Assembly: GCA_021822385.1 (NCBI GenBank)
Contig: JAKARC010000013.1
Coordinates: 1-57,917 of the forward strand
Source of the DNA: Pseudomonadota bacterium
Lineage (GTDB): Bacteria > Pseudomonadota > Gammaproteobacteria > Steroidobacterales > Steroidobacteraceae
Length of the DNA stretch: 57,917 nucleotides
Direction: 5' to 3'
Every line of letters begins with the position of its first letter. Position 1 is the stretch's first letter. This document shows, in pieces, positions 1-7,817 of the stretch. Both the position numbers and the translations under genes were made by a program. The notes beneath the pieces were generated by a model. That model searched no databases. It saw nothing but the letters and a program-made list of their open reading frames with translations, and was not told the origin of the DNA.

Positions 1-280
1 AGCGGGCAAATACCCATCAGGGCCCGGGATCTAATCGATCCCACCGCAAGGCCGAATACATGGGTGCAATCAGATCTGCCCATCAACTGAGAAAATCCTT
101 GCTACCGGGGACGGGTCCATACATGGGCGTTCCATAGGACGTGTGGAGCGAAGTGACAAGCGCCGTCACCCGCCCGGGACTGGTGTGCTTCGATTGGTCG
201 CAACGATGAGTTATGCTGCGCACGCAGCAAATGGATCCCGCGGCGTGCCTGCGGTCCACGGGTGAAGAGGGCATTGGACG
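1..280. other. Left-end region without a recognised gene
   Basis: No convincing coding frame is seen before the efflux operon. The 9-base word ATACATGGG occurs at 56-64 and again at 119-127, and the second copy lies in a small inverted repeat (CCAT-AC-ATGG, 117-126). This could be an operator for the downstream efflux genes, but no promoter hexamers are clear and no regulator gene is in the window. Confidence 0.3.
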
Positions 281-1720
281 GTGTTGTTACAATTGCGGCC
301 AAGGAAGAGGTGTGGGGGTGCACGGAGGGCGCGGGCGCAGCTTGTGAGGCGCGGCGCCTTGCAGCGCGGCGCACTGCGGCTCACGTTCAGCACCGCGTTG
401 TGTATCCTGCTCAGTTCCTGCGCCCCGTTCCGTCCGGAACCGATTAGCCTGCGCGCCGGTGCCCGGCGCTTCGCAGCCCGTAGCCTGCACAGCGGGCCCC
501 TGACGCGCTATCTGGTGGCGCTCGGGCTGCCGCCCGGAAACAGCTGGGGGTTTCGCCGTCTCACCTATGTCGCGGTATTCGAGCGGCCACAGCTGAAGAT
601 CGCTTCCGCGCGCTACCGGGTCGCTCTCGGCCGACTGCGCATCGCCGAGCAGATCGATAATCCGAAGATCGGCATCCACACGGCGTTCAATGCCACGCAA
701 ATGCTGCCCACGCCCTGGTCGGTGGGGCCGATCTTCAGCTTTCTGGTGCAGAATTTCTTCAGCAAGAATGCGCTGATCGGGGCGGCGCGCCAGAACGTTC
801 TGGCGGCGCGCGCGGCCATCGCGAGCGTGGCCTGGAATGAGCGCGAGCGTGTCTACGGGGCGCTGCTGTCCCTGTGGGCGCAGCGGCGCGCGACGAGCCT
901 GTACCGGCAGGACGCGCGCCTCGAGCGCACCATTGCGAGCGCAATCGGGGAGCGCTATCGGCTGGGTGCGGCCTCGGCGAGCGCAGTAACCGGCGCCCGG
1001 CTGAGCGCCGAGCGCGCCGCATTTCGCGAGCATCAGGCCACGCTCGAGGCGAGTCTCGCGCGCGCGCACCTCGCGGTCGTGGTGGGGCTGCCGGTGGGCG
1101 CATTGCGTGGGGTGAGGATCAGTTTCGCCATAGTTCACGAGCTGCGCATGCCCGCGGACCTTGCGCGGGCAGAGCGATTCGCACTCCTGCATCGGCCGGC
1201 GCTCGTGCGCGCGCTCGCCGAATACAACGCCGCGCAACTTCAGCTGAAGGCCGCGACCGAGGGTCTGATCAGCGGCGTGAAGGTCACACCCGGCTACGAT
1301 GATAGTCAGGAGACATCGCATTACTCGCTGTCGGTCAAAACTCACCCGCCCCTGTTCAATCAGCATCAGGGTCAGATTGCCGTGGCGCGCGCCGAACGGC
1401 GCCTCGCGGCCGAGAATCTCAAATCGGTCCAGCAGAGCATTTTCGGCCAGATCGAACGGGCGGTCGTCGATTGGCGTGGGAGTGAATCGGCCCTGGCGGC
1501 GTCGCGGCGGGCGCTGATTTCCACGCAGCGCGAATTGGCGGACGCGCGGCAGGCTTACCGCGTCGGTGCGATCGGGGAGGTGCGTCTGCTCGGCGCGCGG
1601 CTCGAGGTTTTGAGCGCGCGCATCGACTTGCTCAGCACCGAGCAGGAGCACTATGCGGCGAGCGGCGATCTGATGGCCGCCCTGCACAGTAAACTGTGGG
1701 AATTCCACCATGAGAGTTGA
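281..1720 (+). CDS. TolC/OprM-family outer-membrane efflux lipoprotein
   Basis: Probable outer-membrane channel of a tripartite RND efflux pump, crossing the outer membrane and reaching the adaptor in the periplasm. The product is 479 aa from the GTG at 281. A lipoprotein signal ends at LLSSC with the lipidated Cys near residue 47, so an internal GTG at 344, which gives a normal 26-residue signal, may be the real start; neither has a strong ribosome site. The body shows the two repeats of long Ala/Arg/Glu-rich helices typical of the outer membrane factor family (about 420-490 aa). Its end overlaps the adaptor gene by 11 nt, implying one transcript with the next two genes. Substrate unknown. 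Confidence 0.8.
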   Translation: MLLQLRPRKRCGGARRARAQLVRRGALQRGALRLTFSTALCILLSSCAPFRPEPISLRAGARRFAARSLHSGPLTRYLVALGLPPGNSWGFRRLTYVAVFERPQLKIASARYRVALGRLRIAEQIDNPKIGIHTAFNATQMLPTPWSVGPIFSFLVQNFFSKNALIGAARQNVLAARAAIASVAWNERERVYGALLSLWAQRRATSLYRQDARLERTIASAIGERYRLGAASASAVTGARLSAERAAFREHQATLEASLARAHLAVVVGLPVGALRGVRISFAIVHELRMPADLARAERFALLHRPALVRALAEYNAAQLQLKAATEGLISGVKVTPGYDDSQETSHYSLSVKTHPPLFNQHQGQIAVARAERRLAAENLKSVQQSIFGQIERAVVDWRGSESALAASRRALISTQRELADARQAYRVGAIGEVRLLGARLEVLSARIDLLSTEQEHYAASGDLMAALHSKLWEFHHES

Positions 1721-2639
1721 GCGACTGTGGATGATCGGCGCGGTGTGGGCCGCGCTGGGTGCAATTGCGCTGGCGCGTGCCGCAACGGTCCGTGTCGGGG
1801 CAGAGGATCTGCTGCGCCGCGACGTCGTGGTGCGTGCCATCACTCCGCAGCCGGAGTATCCGGTCCGCTACGCCTATGGGCGCGCCATCGGGCTCGGCGC
1901 AATCGTGGCGGCCGTCAGTGCGATCGACAGTGCGCGCGCAGCCGCGCAGCTCGATTCGACGCTGCTGCGCGAGACCCGGGCGCTGTATCGCGCGCCGTAC
2001 CATATTTCGGCACAGAAGTTGGCTCAGGCGCAAGCTGCGGCTGCGCAAACGCGTGCCAGGCTCGCGAGTCTCGTCGGGGTTCTGCGGGCGCGCTACGGTG
2101 TTGAATTCACACAAGCATTGCTCGGGCACGGGCGGCTCGCGGCACGCATTAGCCGCGCTGCCGTGTCGGTGGTGGAGGCAATCGTGCCGTATCCGCTGTT
2201 GCAGCATCCGCCGCGCGCGGCAACGGCGCGGATTGACGGCGGGGCGCTCATGTCGGGCAGAAGCCTGACCTTGCGCCTCCTCGGCGTCGGTGGACGGATG
2301 CCAAGCGGCATGATCGGTCAGGCGCTTTATTACTTGGGTCCTGCGCTGCAGGCGGGCACGATGCTGCGGGTGCGCATCCGGCTCGACACCCGCCCGGTGC
2401 CGGCCTTGAGAGTGCCGCTGTCGGCGTTGATTTTTGATGGTCGCACAGCCATTGCCTTTAGGCGCACCGGCGCGCGCACATTCCGCAGCTTTGCGCTGCT
2501 ACGGCCGCTGCCCTTCTACACGCATGGGCATGTGGGCGGTGATCAGATCGCCTGGCCCGGCCGGGCTCCGGTGCCGATCGTCATCGCCGGTGCGGGGCTG
2601 CTGTGGTCGCTGATTAAAAGTAACGCCGGGAGCCGGTGA
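1710..2639 (+). CDS. RND efflux periplasmic adaptor (HlyD/AcrA-like), divergent
   Basis: Likely membrane fusion protein linking the RND pump to the outer-membrane channel. The 309-aa product starts with a hydrophobic segment (residues 6-24) that can act as signal or anchor. A helical Ala/Gln/Arg-rich stretch around residues 95-135 could form the hairpin, and beta-rich segments after residue 190 (VRIRLDTRPVPALRVPLSALI) resemble the barrel and membrane-proximal domains. It is shorter than most family members, which are commonly 350-400 aa. The call rests largely on its position: it overlaps the channel gene by 11 nt and abuts the pump gene with no gap. Confidence 0.65.
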   Translation: MRVERLWMIGAVWAALGAIALARAATVRVGAEDLLRRDVVVRAITPQPEYPVRYAYGRAIGLGAIVAAVSAIDSARAAAQLDSTLLRETRALYRAPYHISAQKLAQAQAAAAQTRARLASLVGVLRARYGVEFTQALLGHGRLAARISRAAVSVVEAIVPYPLLQHPPRAATARIDGGALMSGRSLTLRLLGVGGRMPSGMIGQALYYLGPALQAGTMLRVRIRLDTRPVPALRVPLSALIFDGRTAIAFRRTGARTFRSFALLRPLPFYTHGHVGGDQIAWPGRAPVPIVIAGAGLLWSLIKSNAGSR

Positions 2640-5600
2640 ATGACGGCGCTACGACGGCTGGTGCAGTTCTGCCTGCGCTATCGCTACGCGCTCGTGCTGG
2701 TCAGCGCCTGCCTGTGTGTGCTCGCGGTCGTCGCGGTCAGACAGGCCACCGTGCGAGTGTTTCCCCCGTTCGAGCCGCCCATCGTCACGGTGATCACGCG
2801 GCTGCCCGGTCTGACGCCGCGGGACATCGAGCTGTCGGTCACCGATCCGCTCGAGCGCGGCCTGACCGGTCTGTCGGGCCTGCGCGCCACCGTATCGCGC
2901 TCGCAACCGGGCGTGTCGATCCTCACGTTGATGTTCAGCAGCCATACGCGCGTGGGCCAAGCGCGCAAGGCGGTCGCCGCACGCCTCTCGGAACTCATTG
3001 CGACCTTGCCGCCGGGCGCGGCGCCGCGCATCGAACGGCTGACATCGATGATCGGCGTGGCCGCGCAGATCGGTGTGGTGGGCCGGGGCATCACCCCGCT
3101 TGCGCTGGGTCGCATCGTCGAGACACGGATTGTGCCGCAGCTCGAGGCGACCGCAGGGGTCGCGAAGGTGCAGGCCTATGGGGTCGAGACTCCCATCATC
3201 GCCATCGAGCCGCATCTGGCGAGTCTGCTCGCCACCGGGATCAGCTTCGCGAACCTGGCCACGGCCGCGCACCAGGCCAGTGCGGTTCTCGGTCTGGGCG
3301 CCGTGACCGCGCCCAATCAACGCTTGCTGGTGGAAGGTCTCGGGCAGACGTTGAGCAGTCGTGCGCTCGCCGACAGCCTCGTCGGTGAGCGGGGAGGGCG
3401 GCCGTTGACCCTCGGCATGGTGGCGCGCGTGGTGACCACGGCGCCGCCGCCGGTGGGTGCCGCGCTGATCGGCACGCAACCGGGCGTGATACTGGTCGTC
3501 TGGGCTGAGCGCGGCGCACCGGCGGCGGCTGTCGCGGCGCGGGTGTTGCACAAGGTGCGGCGCTTGCGCCGGCAAATCGGCACACGCCAGGTGCAGATTC
3601 TGCCGCGTGTGTTTGCGCCCGCCACGTTCAGTGCGGTGGCGGTCGCGAACGTGCTGCGCCTGATGCTCTTCGGGGCACTGGCAATTCTCTGCGTGCTCGT
3701 GGTGGCGCTGCGCGACTGGCGGATGATCGTTCTCGCCTACCTACCCATCATCGTGTCGATTGTGGGCACAGTGGCGATCGAGCATGCCGCCGGCATCCGG
3801 CTCAATACACTCGGCCTGGCGGGGCTCGCCATTGCGTTGGCCGAGATCGTGCATGACTCGGTGGCCGACGGCATCACCATCCAGCGCCGACTTCTGCAAG
3901 CGCCGGCTGCCACGAGCCGAGCCGCACGCGTGCAGGTCATCCTTGCCGCGGCGGTGCAGATCCGCACCAAGGTGATGATCTGCGCGCTCGTGACATCGAT
4001 TCTCTTTCTGCCGGTCGTCCTGCTGCCGGGGTTCGTCGGGGCGCTGTTTGGTCCGATCGCGACGACCTATATCATCGCGATCGTTACTTCCGTTGCGGTG
4101 AGCCTGGTGCTTGCACCGGCCTTGGCGGGGATCCTGCTGGTGGATGTTGGACCGGGACGCGCGCCGCCGGACCCACCCTTGGCGCTCCGGCGCCTGTATA
4201 CCCAGCTGATCCGACCCTCTCGAGTCGTGCTGATCGCGCAGGCTGTGCTTGCGGCCGTGCTGTTTGCCGTCATCGCCGGCAGCATTCCCCTGCTGCGCTT
4301 TACGCTCCTGCCGCGCTTCAGCGAACGGGCGCTCGTCGTGCGGCTGCGCACGGCTTCCGGAACATCTCTGGCGCAAACCGCGCGCCTGGTGCGTACCGAT
4401 GTCGCCAAAATAGGCGCATTGAGCGGCATTCAACAGGTTGCCGCCCTGATCGGGCGCAGCCGGCCAAGCGACCGGGCCACGGATGTCAATCGCGCGACGA
4501 TCGATATCACGACCGCGAGCGGTGCCCCGGGGGCAACCCGGGCGTTTGCAGCGGCCATCAGACGGGCGCTCGCTTGTCCGCCGGCACTCGAGTGCTCCGT
4601 CAGTACCTTCATAGACGAGCGGCTGCGCCGGGTGCTGCCGGGTTATTCGGCGCCGGCGGTGGTGTCGCTGCTCGGATCCTCGGGTGGGGTGCGCATCGGT
4701 GCCGGTCGGTTGGCGCAAGCCATCGACAAGGCGGCCTGGGTGCGCAAAATCACCGTGCAGCCGACGCGGGTACGGCGCACCATGATCCGTATCAGACCGG
4801 TACGTGCGCTGATGGCACAGTACGGGGTGACCTCGCGCGCGGTCCTGAGCACAGTGGCGGCCGAATATCGTGGTCGGCAGGTCGCGAGCGTTTACGTGCG
4901 CGACTATCGTGAGCCAGTCGAGCTGCTGGCCAATTCCCGGGTGCGCAGCGACCCGATGGCGATCGAGCGCGTGCCGATCCGGGCCGGCGATGGACGGCTG
5001 GTGCCCTTGGGGCTGATCGCGCGCGTGCGCTTGCACCGTGCGCAGGGTACGATTTTCCAGATGAATGGCGAGCGTGCGCAGCGCCTGTTGATCTGGCCGC
5101 GGGCTGGATATTCCGCACCGGCTGTGCGTCGTCGCATCGCCGCTGTCGCCGCGCAGGCGCACCTGTCCCCAGGGCTCAGGTTGCGCGACACGGGGATCGC
5201 GCAGGTCGTGGCGCGGGCCCTGCGCGCGGTGATGATCCGCGCGGCGCTTGCGCTGCTGATCGTGGTGTTCCTGCTGTGGGTGCTGCTCGCCGAGGCGCGG
5301 GCGGTGGCAGTTTTGTCATTGGGGTTGCCGGTCGCGGTCTCGGGCGGACTGGCGATGATCTGGCTGTTCCTGCACGGCGCGGTGAACTTCGCCGCGCTGA
5401 TCGGCCTGGTGGCGCTGTTCGGGATCGCGCTGCGCAACGGGTTGCTGCTGGTCTTTCAGTATCGCGCGCAATCCCCGCCCGGCGCGGCGGCGCTCACGTA
5501 CGAGCAGACCCGGCACATCGCGCTCGAGATGCTGCCGGTGGTCCTGATCAGCGCAACCGCGGCGGTGAGCGGCCTGTTGCCCCTGGCGCTGTACACGGGC

Positions 5601-5741
5601 ACGGCCGGCGATGAGATTGCCGGTCCGCTCGCCGTGGTCATCATCGGGGGGCTTGTGACCGGGGCGCTGCTCACCGCGCTGGCCTTGCCGAGGATGCTGC
5701 CGCGCATTCTTCCGCCTCGTCCCGGGCCCGCGGCCGTCTGA
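2640..5741 (+). CDS. RND-family efflux pump, CzcA/CusA-like inner-membrane permease
   Basis: Proton-driven inner-membrane transporter, 1033 aa, the usual RND length. The N-terminal helix (about 12-30) is followed by the porter domain (FPPFEPPIVTV, PGLTPRDIE), a first membrane bundle from about 335, a second porter domain and a second bundle from about 860. The closest match by eye is the CzcA-like subfamily with EVVDDAIIDVEN in TM4. Here that motif reads EIVHDSVADGIT: the first relay Asp is His405 while Asp406 remains. In the later bundle ALRNG carries Arg932 where AcrB has Lys940. The ATG follows the adaptor stop directly. Metal or drug substrate cannot be told from sequence. Confidence 0.88.
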   Translation: MTALRRLVQFCLRYRYALVLVSACLCVLAVVAVRQATVRVFPPFEPPIVTVITRLPGLTPRDIELSVTDPLERGLTGLSGLRATVSRSQPGVSILTLMFSSHTRVGQARKAVAARLSELIATLPPGAAPRIERLTSMIGVAAQIGVVGRGITPLALGRIVETRIVPQLEATAGVAKVQAYGVETPIIAIEPHLASLLATGISFANLATAAHQASAVLGLGAVTAPNQRLLVEGLGQTLSSRALADSLVGERGGRPLTLGMVARVVTTAPPPVGAALIGTQPGVILVVWAERGAPAAAVAARVLHKVRRLRRQIGTRQVQILPRVFAPATFSAVAVANVLRLMLFGALAILCVLVVALRDWRMIVLAYLPIIVSIVGTVAIEHAAGIRLNTLGLAGLAIALAEIVHDSVADGITIQRRLLQAPAATSRAARVQVILAAAVQIRTKVMICALVTSILFLPVVLLPGFVGALFGPIATTYIIAIVTSVAVSLVLAPALAGILLVDVGPGRAPPDPPLALRRLYTQLIRPSRVVLIAQAVLAAVLFAVIAGSIPLLRFTLLPRFSERALVVRLRTASGTSLAQTARLVRTDVAKIGALSGIQQVAALIGRSRPSDRATDVNRATIDITTASGAPGATRAFAAAIRRALACPPALECSVSTFIDERLRRVLPGYSAPAVVSLLGSSGGVRIGAGRLAQAIDKAAWVRKITVQPTRVRRTMIRIRPVRALMAQYGVTSRAVLSTVAAEYRGRQVASVYVRDYREPVELLANSRVRSDPMAIERVPIRAGDGRLVPLGLIARVRLHRAQGTIFQMNGERAQRLLIWPRAGYSAPAVRRRIAAVAAQAHLSPGLRLRDTGIAQVVARALRAVMIRAALALLIVVFLLWVLLAEARAVAVLSLGLPVAVSGGLAMIWLFLHGAVNFAALIGLVALFGIALRNGLLLVFQYRAQSPPGAAALTYEQTRHIALEMLPVVLISATAAVSGLLPLALYTGTAGDEIAGPLAVVIIGGLVTGALLTALALPRMLPRILPPRPGPAAV

Positions 5742-5771
5742 GCCGGTGCGCTCGGCCGGTGGGGTCTGCGC

Positions 5772-6602
5772 CTACTCGGCGCGCAGCAGCTCGTTGATCG
5801 AGGTCTTGGCGCGCGTCTTGGCATCGACGCGCTTGACGATCACCGCGCAGGCGAGCGCGTAGCGGCCGTCCGGCGAGGGCAGCGTGCCCGGCACCACCAC
5901 CGCGCCGGCCGGCACTCGCCCGGTGAAGATCTGGCCGCTCGCGCGGTCATAGATACGCGTGCTCTGGCCGATGAACACGCCCATCGAGATCACCGCGCCG
6001 GTCTCGACGATGACGCCCTCGACGATCTCCGAGCGCGCACCGATGAAACACTCGTCCTCGATGATGGTGGGGCTTGCCTGCAGCGGCTCGAGCACCCCGC
6101 CGATGCCGACCCCCCCCGACAGGTGCACGTTGCGGCCGATCTGGGCGCAGGAGCCGACGGTGGCCCAGGTGTCGACCATGGTCCCGGAGTCGATGTAGGC
6201 CCCGATGTTGACGTAACTCGGCATCAGCACGGTGTTTGGCGCGACATAGGCGCCCTTGCGCACCACGGCGTGCGGTACCACGCGGGCGCCGCCGGCGGAC
6301 AGCTGTTCGGCCGTGGCCTCGGCATACTTCAGCGGCACCTTGTCGTAAAAGCGCGTGAAGCCGGCGTCGATCACGGTGTTGCGGCGGGTGCGAAAGTACA
6401 GCAGCACCGCCTTCTTCAGCCACTCGTTGACCACCCAGCGGCCGTCACGGCGCTCGGCGATCCGCGCCTCGCCGACATCGAGCGCCGCGATGCACTCCTC
6501 GAGTTGGGTCGCGAGCGCCGCGGGGGTGCGGTCGGGGCCGAGCTCGGCGCGGCGCTCGAACGCCGCTTCGATGGCGGTCTGCAGGGTCGGGTTGTGGGTC
6601 AT
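5772..6602 (-). CDS. dapD: 2,3,4,5-tetrahydropyridine-2,6-dicarboxylate N-succinyltransferase
   Basis: Transfers succinyl from succinyl-CoA to tetrahydrodipicolinate in the succinylase branch of diaminopimelate/lysine synthesis (cytoplasm). The protein is 276 aa (E. coli 274). It has the N-terminal AAFERRAEL helix, [11 protein letters not shown], and a left-handed beta-helix with conserved [27 protein letters not shown] and [14 protein letters not shown] segments, ending [14 protein letters not shown] chose the ATG at 6602 because it matches family N-termini and gives a 4-nt ATGA overlap with dapC; a longer frame to 6653 would run into dapC. It is the last gene of the map-glnD-dapC-dapD minus-strand unit. 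Confidence 0.97.
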   Translation of the reverse strand: MTHNPTLQTAIEAAFERRAELGPDRTPAALATQLEECIAALDVGEARIAERRDGRWVVNEWLKKAVLLYFRTRRNTVIDAGFTRFYDKVPLKYAEATAEQLSAGGARVVPHAVVRKGAYVAPNTVLMPSYVNIGAYIDSGTMVDTWATVGSCAQIGRNVHLSGGVGIGGVLEPLQASPTIIEDECFIGARSEIVEGVIVETGAVISMGVFIGQSTRIYDRASGQIFTGRVPAGAVVVPGTLPSPDGRYALACAVIVKRVDAKTRAKTSINELLRAE

Positions 6603-7801
6603 GTGCCTCGACTTTCGACGTAACGGCGGATGCGGTGGGCGGCCTCGATGCACTGCTCCAGGTCCGCGACCAGCGAGATGCGTACCCGGCCGGCGCCCGG
6701 GTTGCCGTGAGCGTCGGTGCGGGCGAGGTAGCTGCCGGGCAGCACCAGCACCGCCGCGCGCGCGTACAGCTCGCGGGCAAAGCGCTCGTCATCCTCGCCG
6801 ACCTCGGTCCACAGATAGAACGCGCCGTCCGGCCGCTCGACCGGCAGCACCGGTGCGAGAATCTCGAGTACGCGCGCGAACTTCTCCTGATAGAGCCGGC
6901 GGTTGGCGCTCGCATGCGCATCGTCGTTCCAGGCGACAAGGCTCGCGAGCTGGGTCGGCACCGGCATGGCGCAGCCGTGATAGGTGCGATAGCGCAGGAA
7001 GCTCGCCATGAGGCCGGGATCGCCGCAGACGAATCCCGAGCGCAGGCCCGGCACGCTCGAGCGCTTGGAGAGACTGTGAAAGACGATGCAGCGCTCGAAG
7101 CGCTCGCGCCCGCTCGCTGCAGCGCTCGCGAGCAGCCCCGGTGGAGGCTGCCGCTCATCGAGGTAGATGTCCGCATAGCATTCGTCGGCGGCGACGATGA
7201 ACCCATAGCGTTCGGCGAGCGCGAGCGCGCGCTCGAGGAAGGTGCGATCGAGAACCTTGCCGGTGGGATTGCCTGGATTGCACAGAATCAACACCTGACA
7301 GCGCCGCCAAATGCTCTCCGGCACGGTCTCGAGCTCGGGGACGTAGCCGTTCGCGGCCGTGGTGTTCAGCAGATAGGGGCTGGCGCCGGCGAGCAGGGCC
7401 GCACCCTCGTAGATCTGATAGAACGGGTTCGGCATGGCAATCAGCGCCTCGGCGCGGTCATCGACGGCCGCCTGCACGAAGGCGAACAGCGCCTCGCGGG
7501 TGCCGTTGACCGGCAGCACCATGCTGTCCGGGTCGATGTGTCCGGCGCGCAGGCCATCGCGCCGCTCGAGCCACGCGGCGCAGGCGCGGCGCAGTTCGGG
7601 GAGTCCCTGGGTGGTCGGATAGGTGTCGAGGCGGTGCACATTGGCGCGCAGCGCCTCGAGCACCATCGGCGGGGGCTCGTGGCGCGGCTCGCCGATCGAC
7701 AGCGCGATGCGCGCGAGCTGTTGCGGCGGGGCGCAGCCGGCGATCAGGCGCGCCAGACGCTCGAAGGGATACGCGTGCAGACGCTCGAGGCGTGGATTCA
7801 T
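6599..7801 (-). CDS. dapC: Succinyldiaminopimelate aminotransferase
   Basis: PLP enzyme of aminotransferase class I/II, 400 aa, expected to make N-succinyl-L,L-diaminopimelate, the step after DapD. The PLP Schiff-base lysine is K246 in [15 protein letters not shown]. The cofactor-pocket segment [10 protein letters not shown] and the late VRISLVADL segment also fit. Start chosen at the ATG at 7801 ([16 protein letters not shown]), which matches family N-termini and leaves 16 nt after glnD. The overlap with dapD suggests translational coupling and supports DapC rather than a generic aspartate aminotransferase. Confidence 0.93.
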   Translation of the reverse strand: MNPRLERLHAYPFERLARLIAGCAPPQQLARIALSIGEPRHEPPPMVLEALRANVHRLDTYPTTQGLPELRRACAAWLERRDGLRAGHIDPDSMVLPVNGTREALFAFVQAAVDDRAEALIAMPNPFYQIYEGAALLAGASPYLLNTTAANGYVPELETVPESIWRRCQVLILCNPGNPTGKVLDRTFLERALALAERYGFIVAADECYADIYLDERQPPPGLLASAAASGRERFERCIVFHSLSKRSSVPGLRSGFVCGDPGLMASFLRYRTYHGCAMPVPTQLASLVAWNDDAHASANRRLYQEKFARVLEILAPVLPVERPDGAFYLWTEVGEDDERFARELYARAAVLVLPGSYLARTDAHGNPGAGRVRISLVADLEQCIEAAHRIRRYVESRGT

Positions 7802-7817
7802 GGGCAGTGATCTCGCT

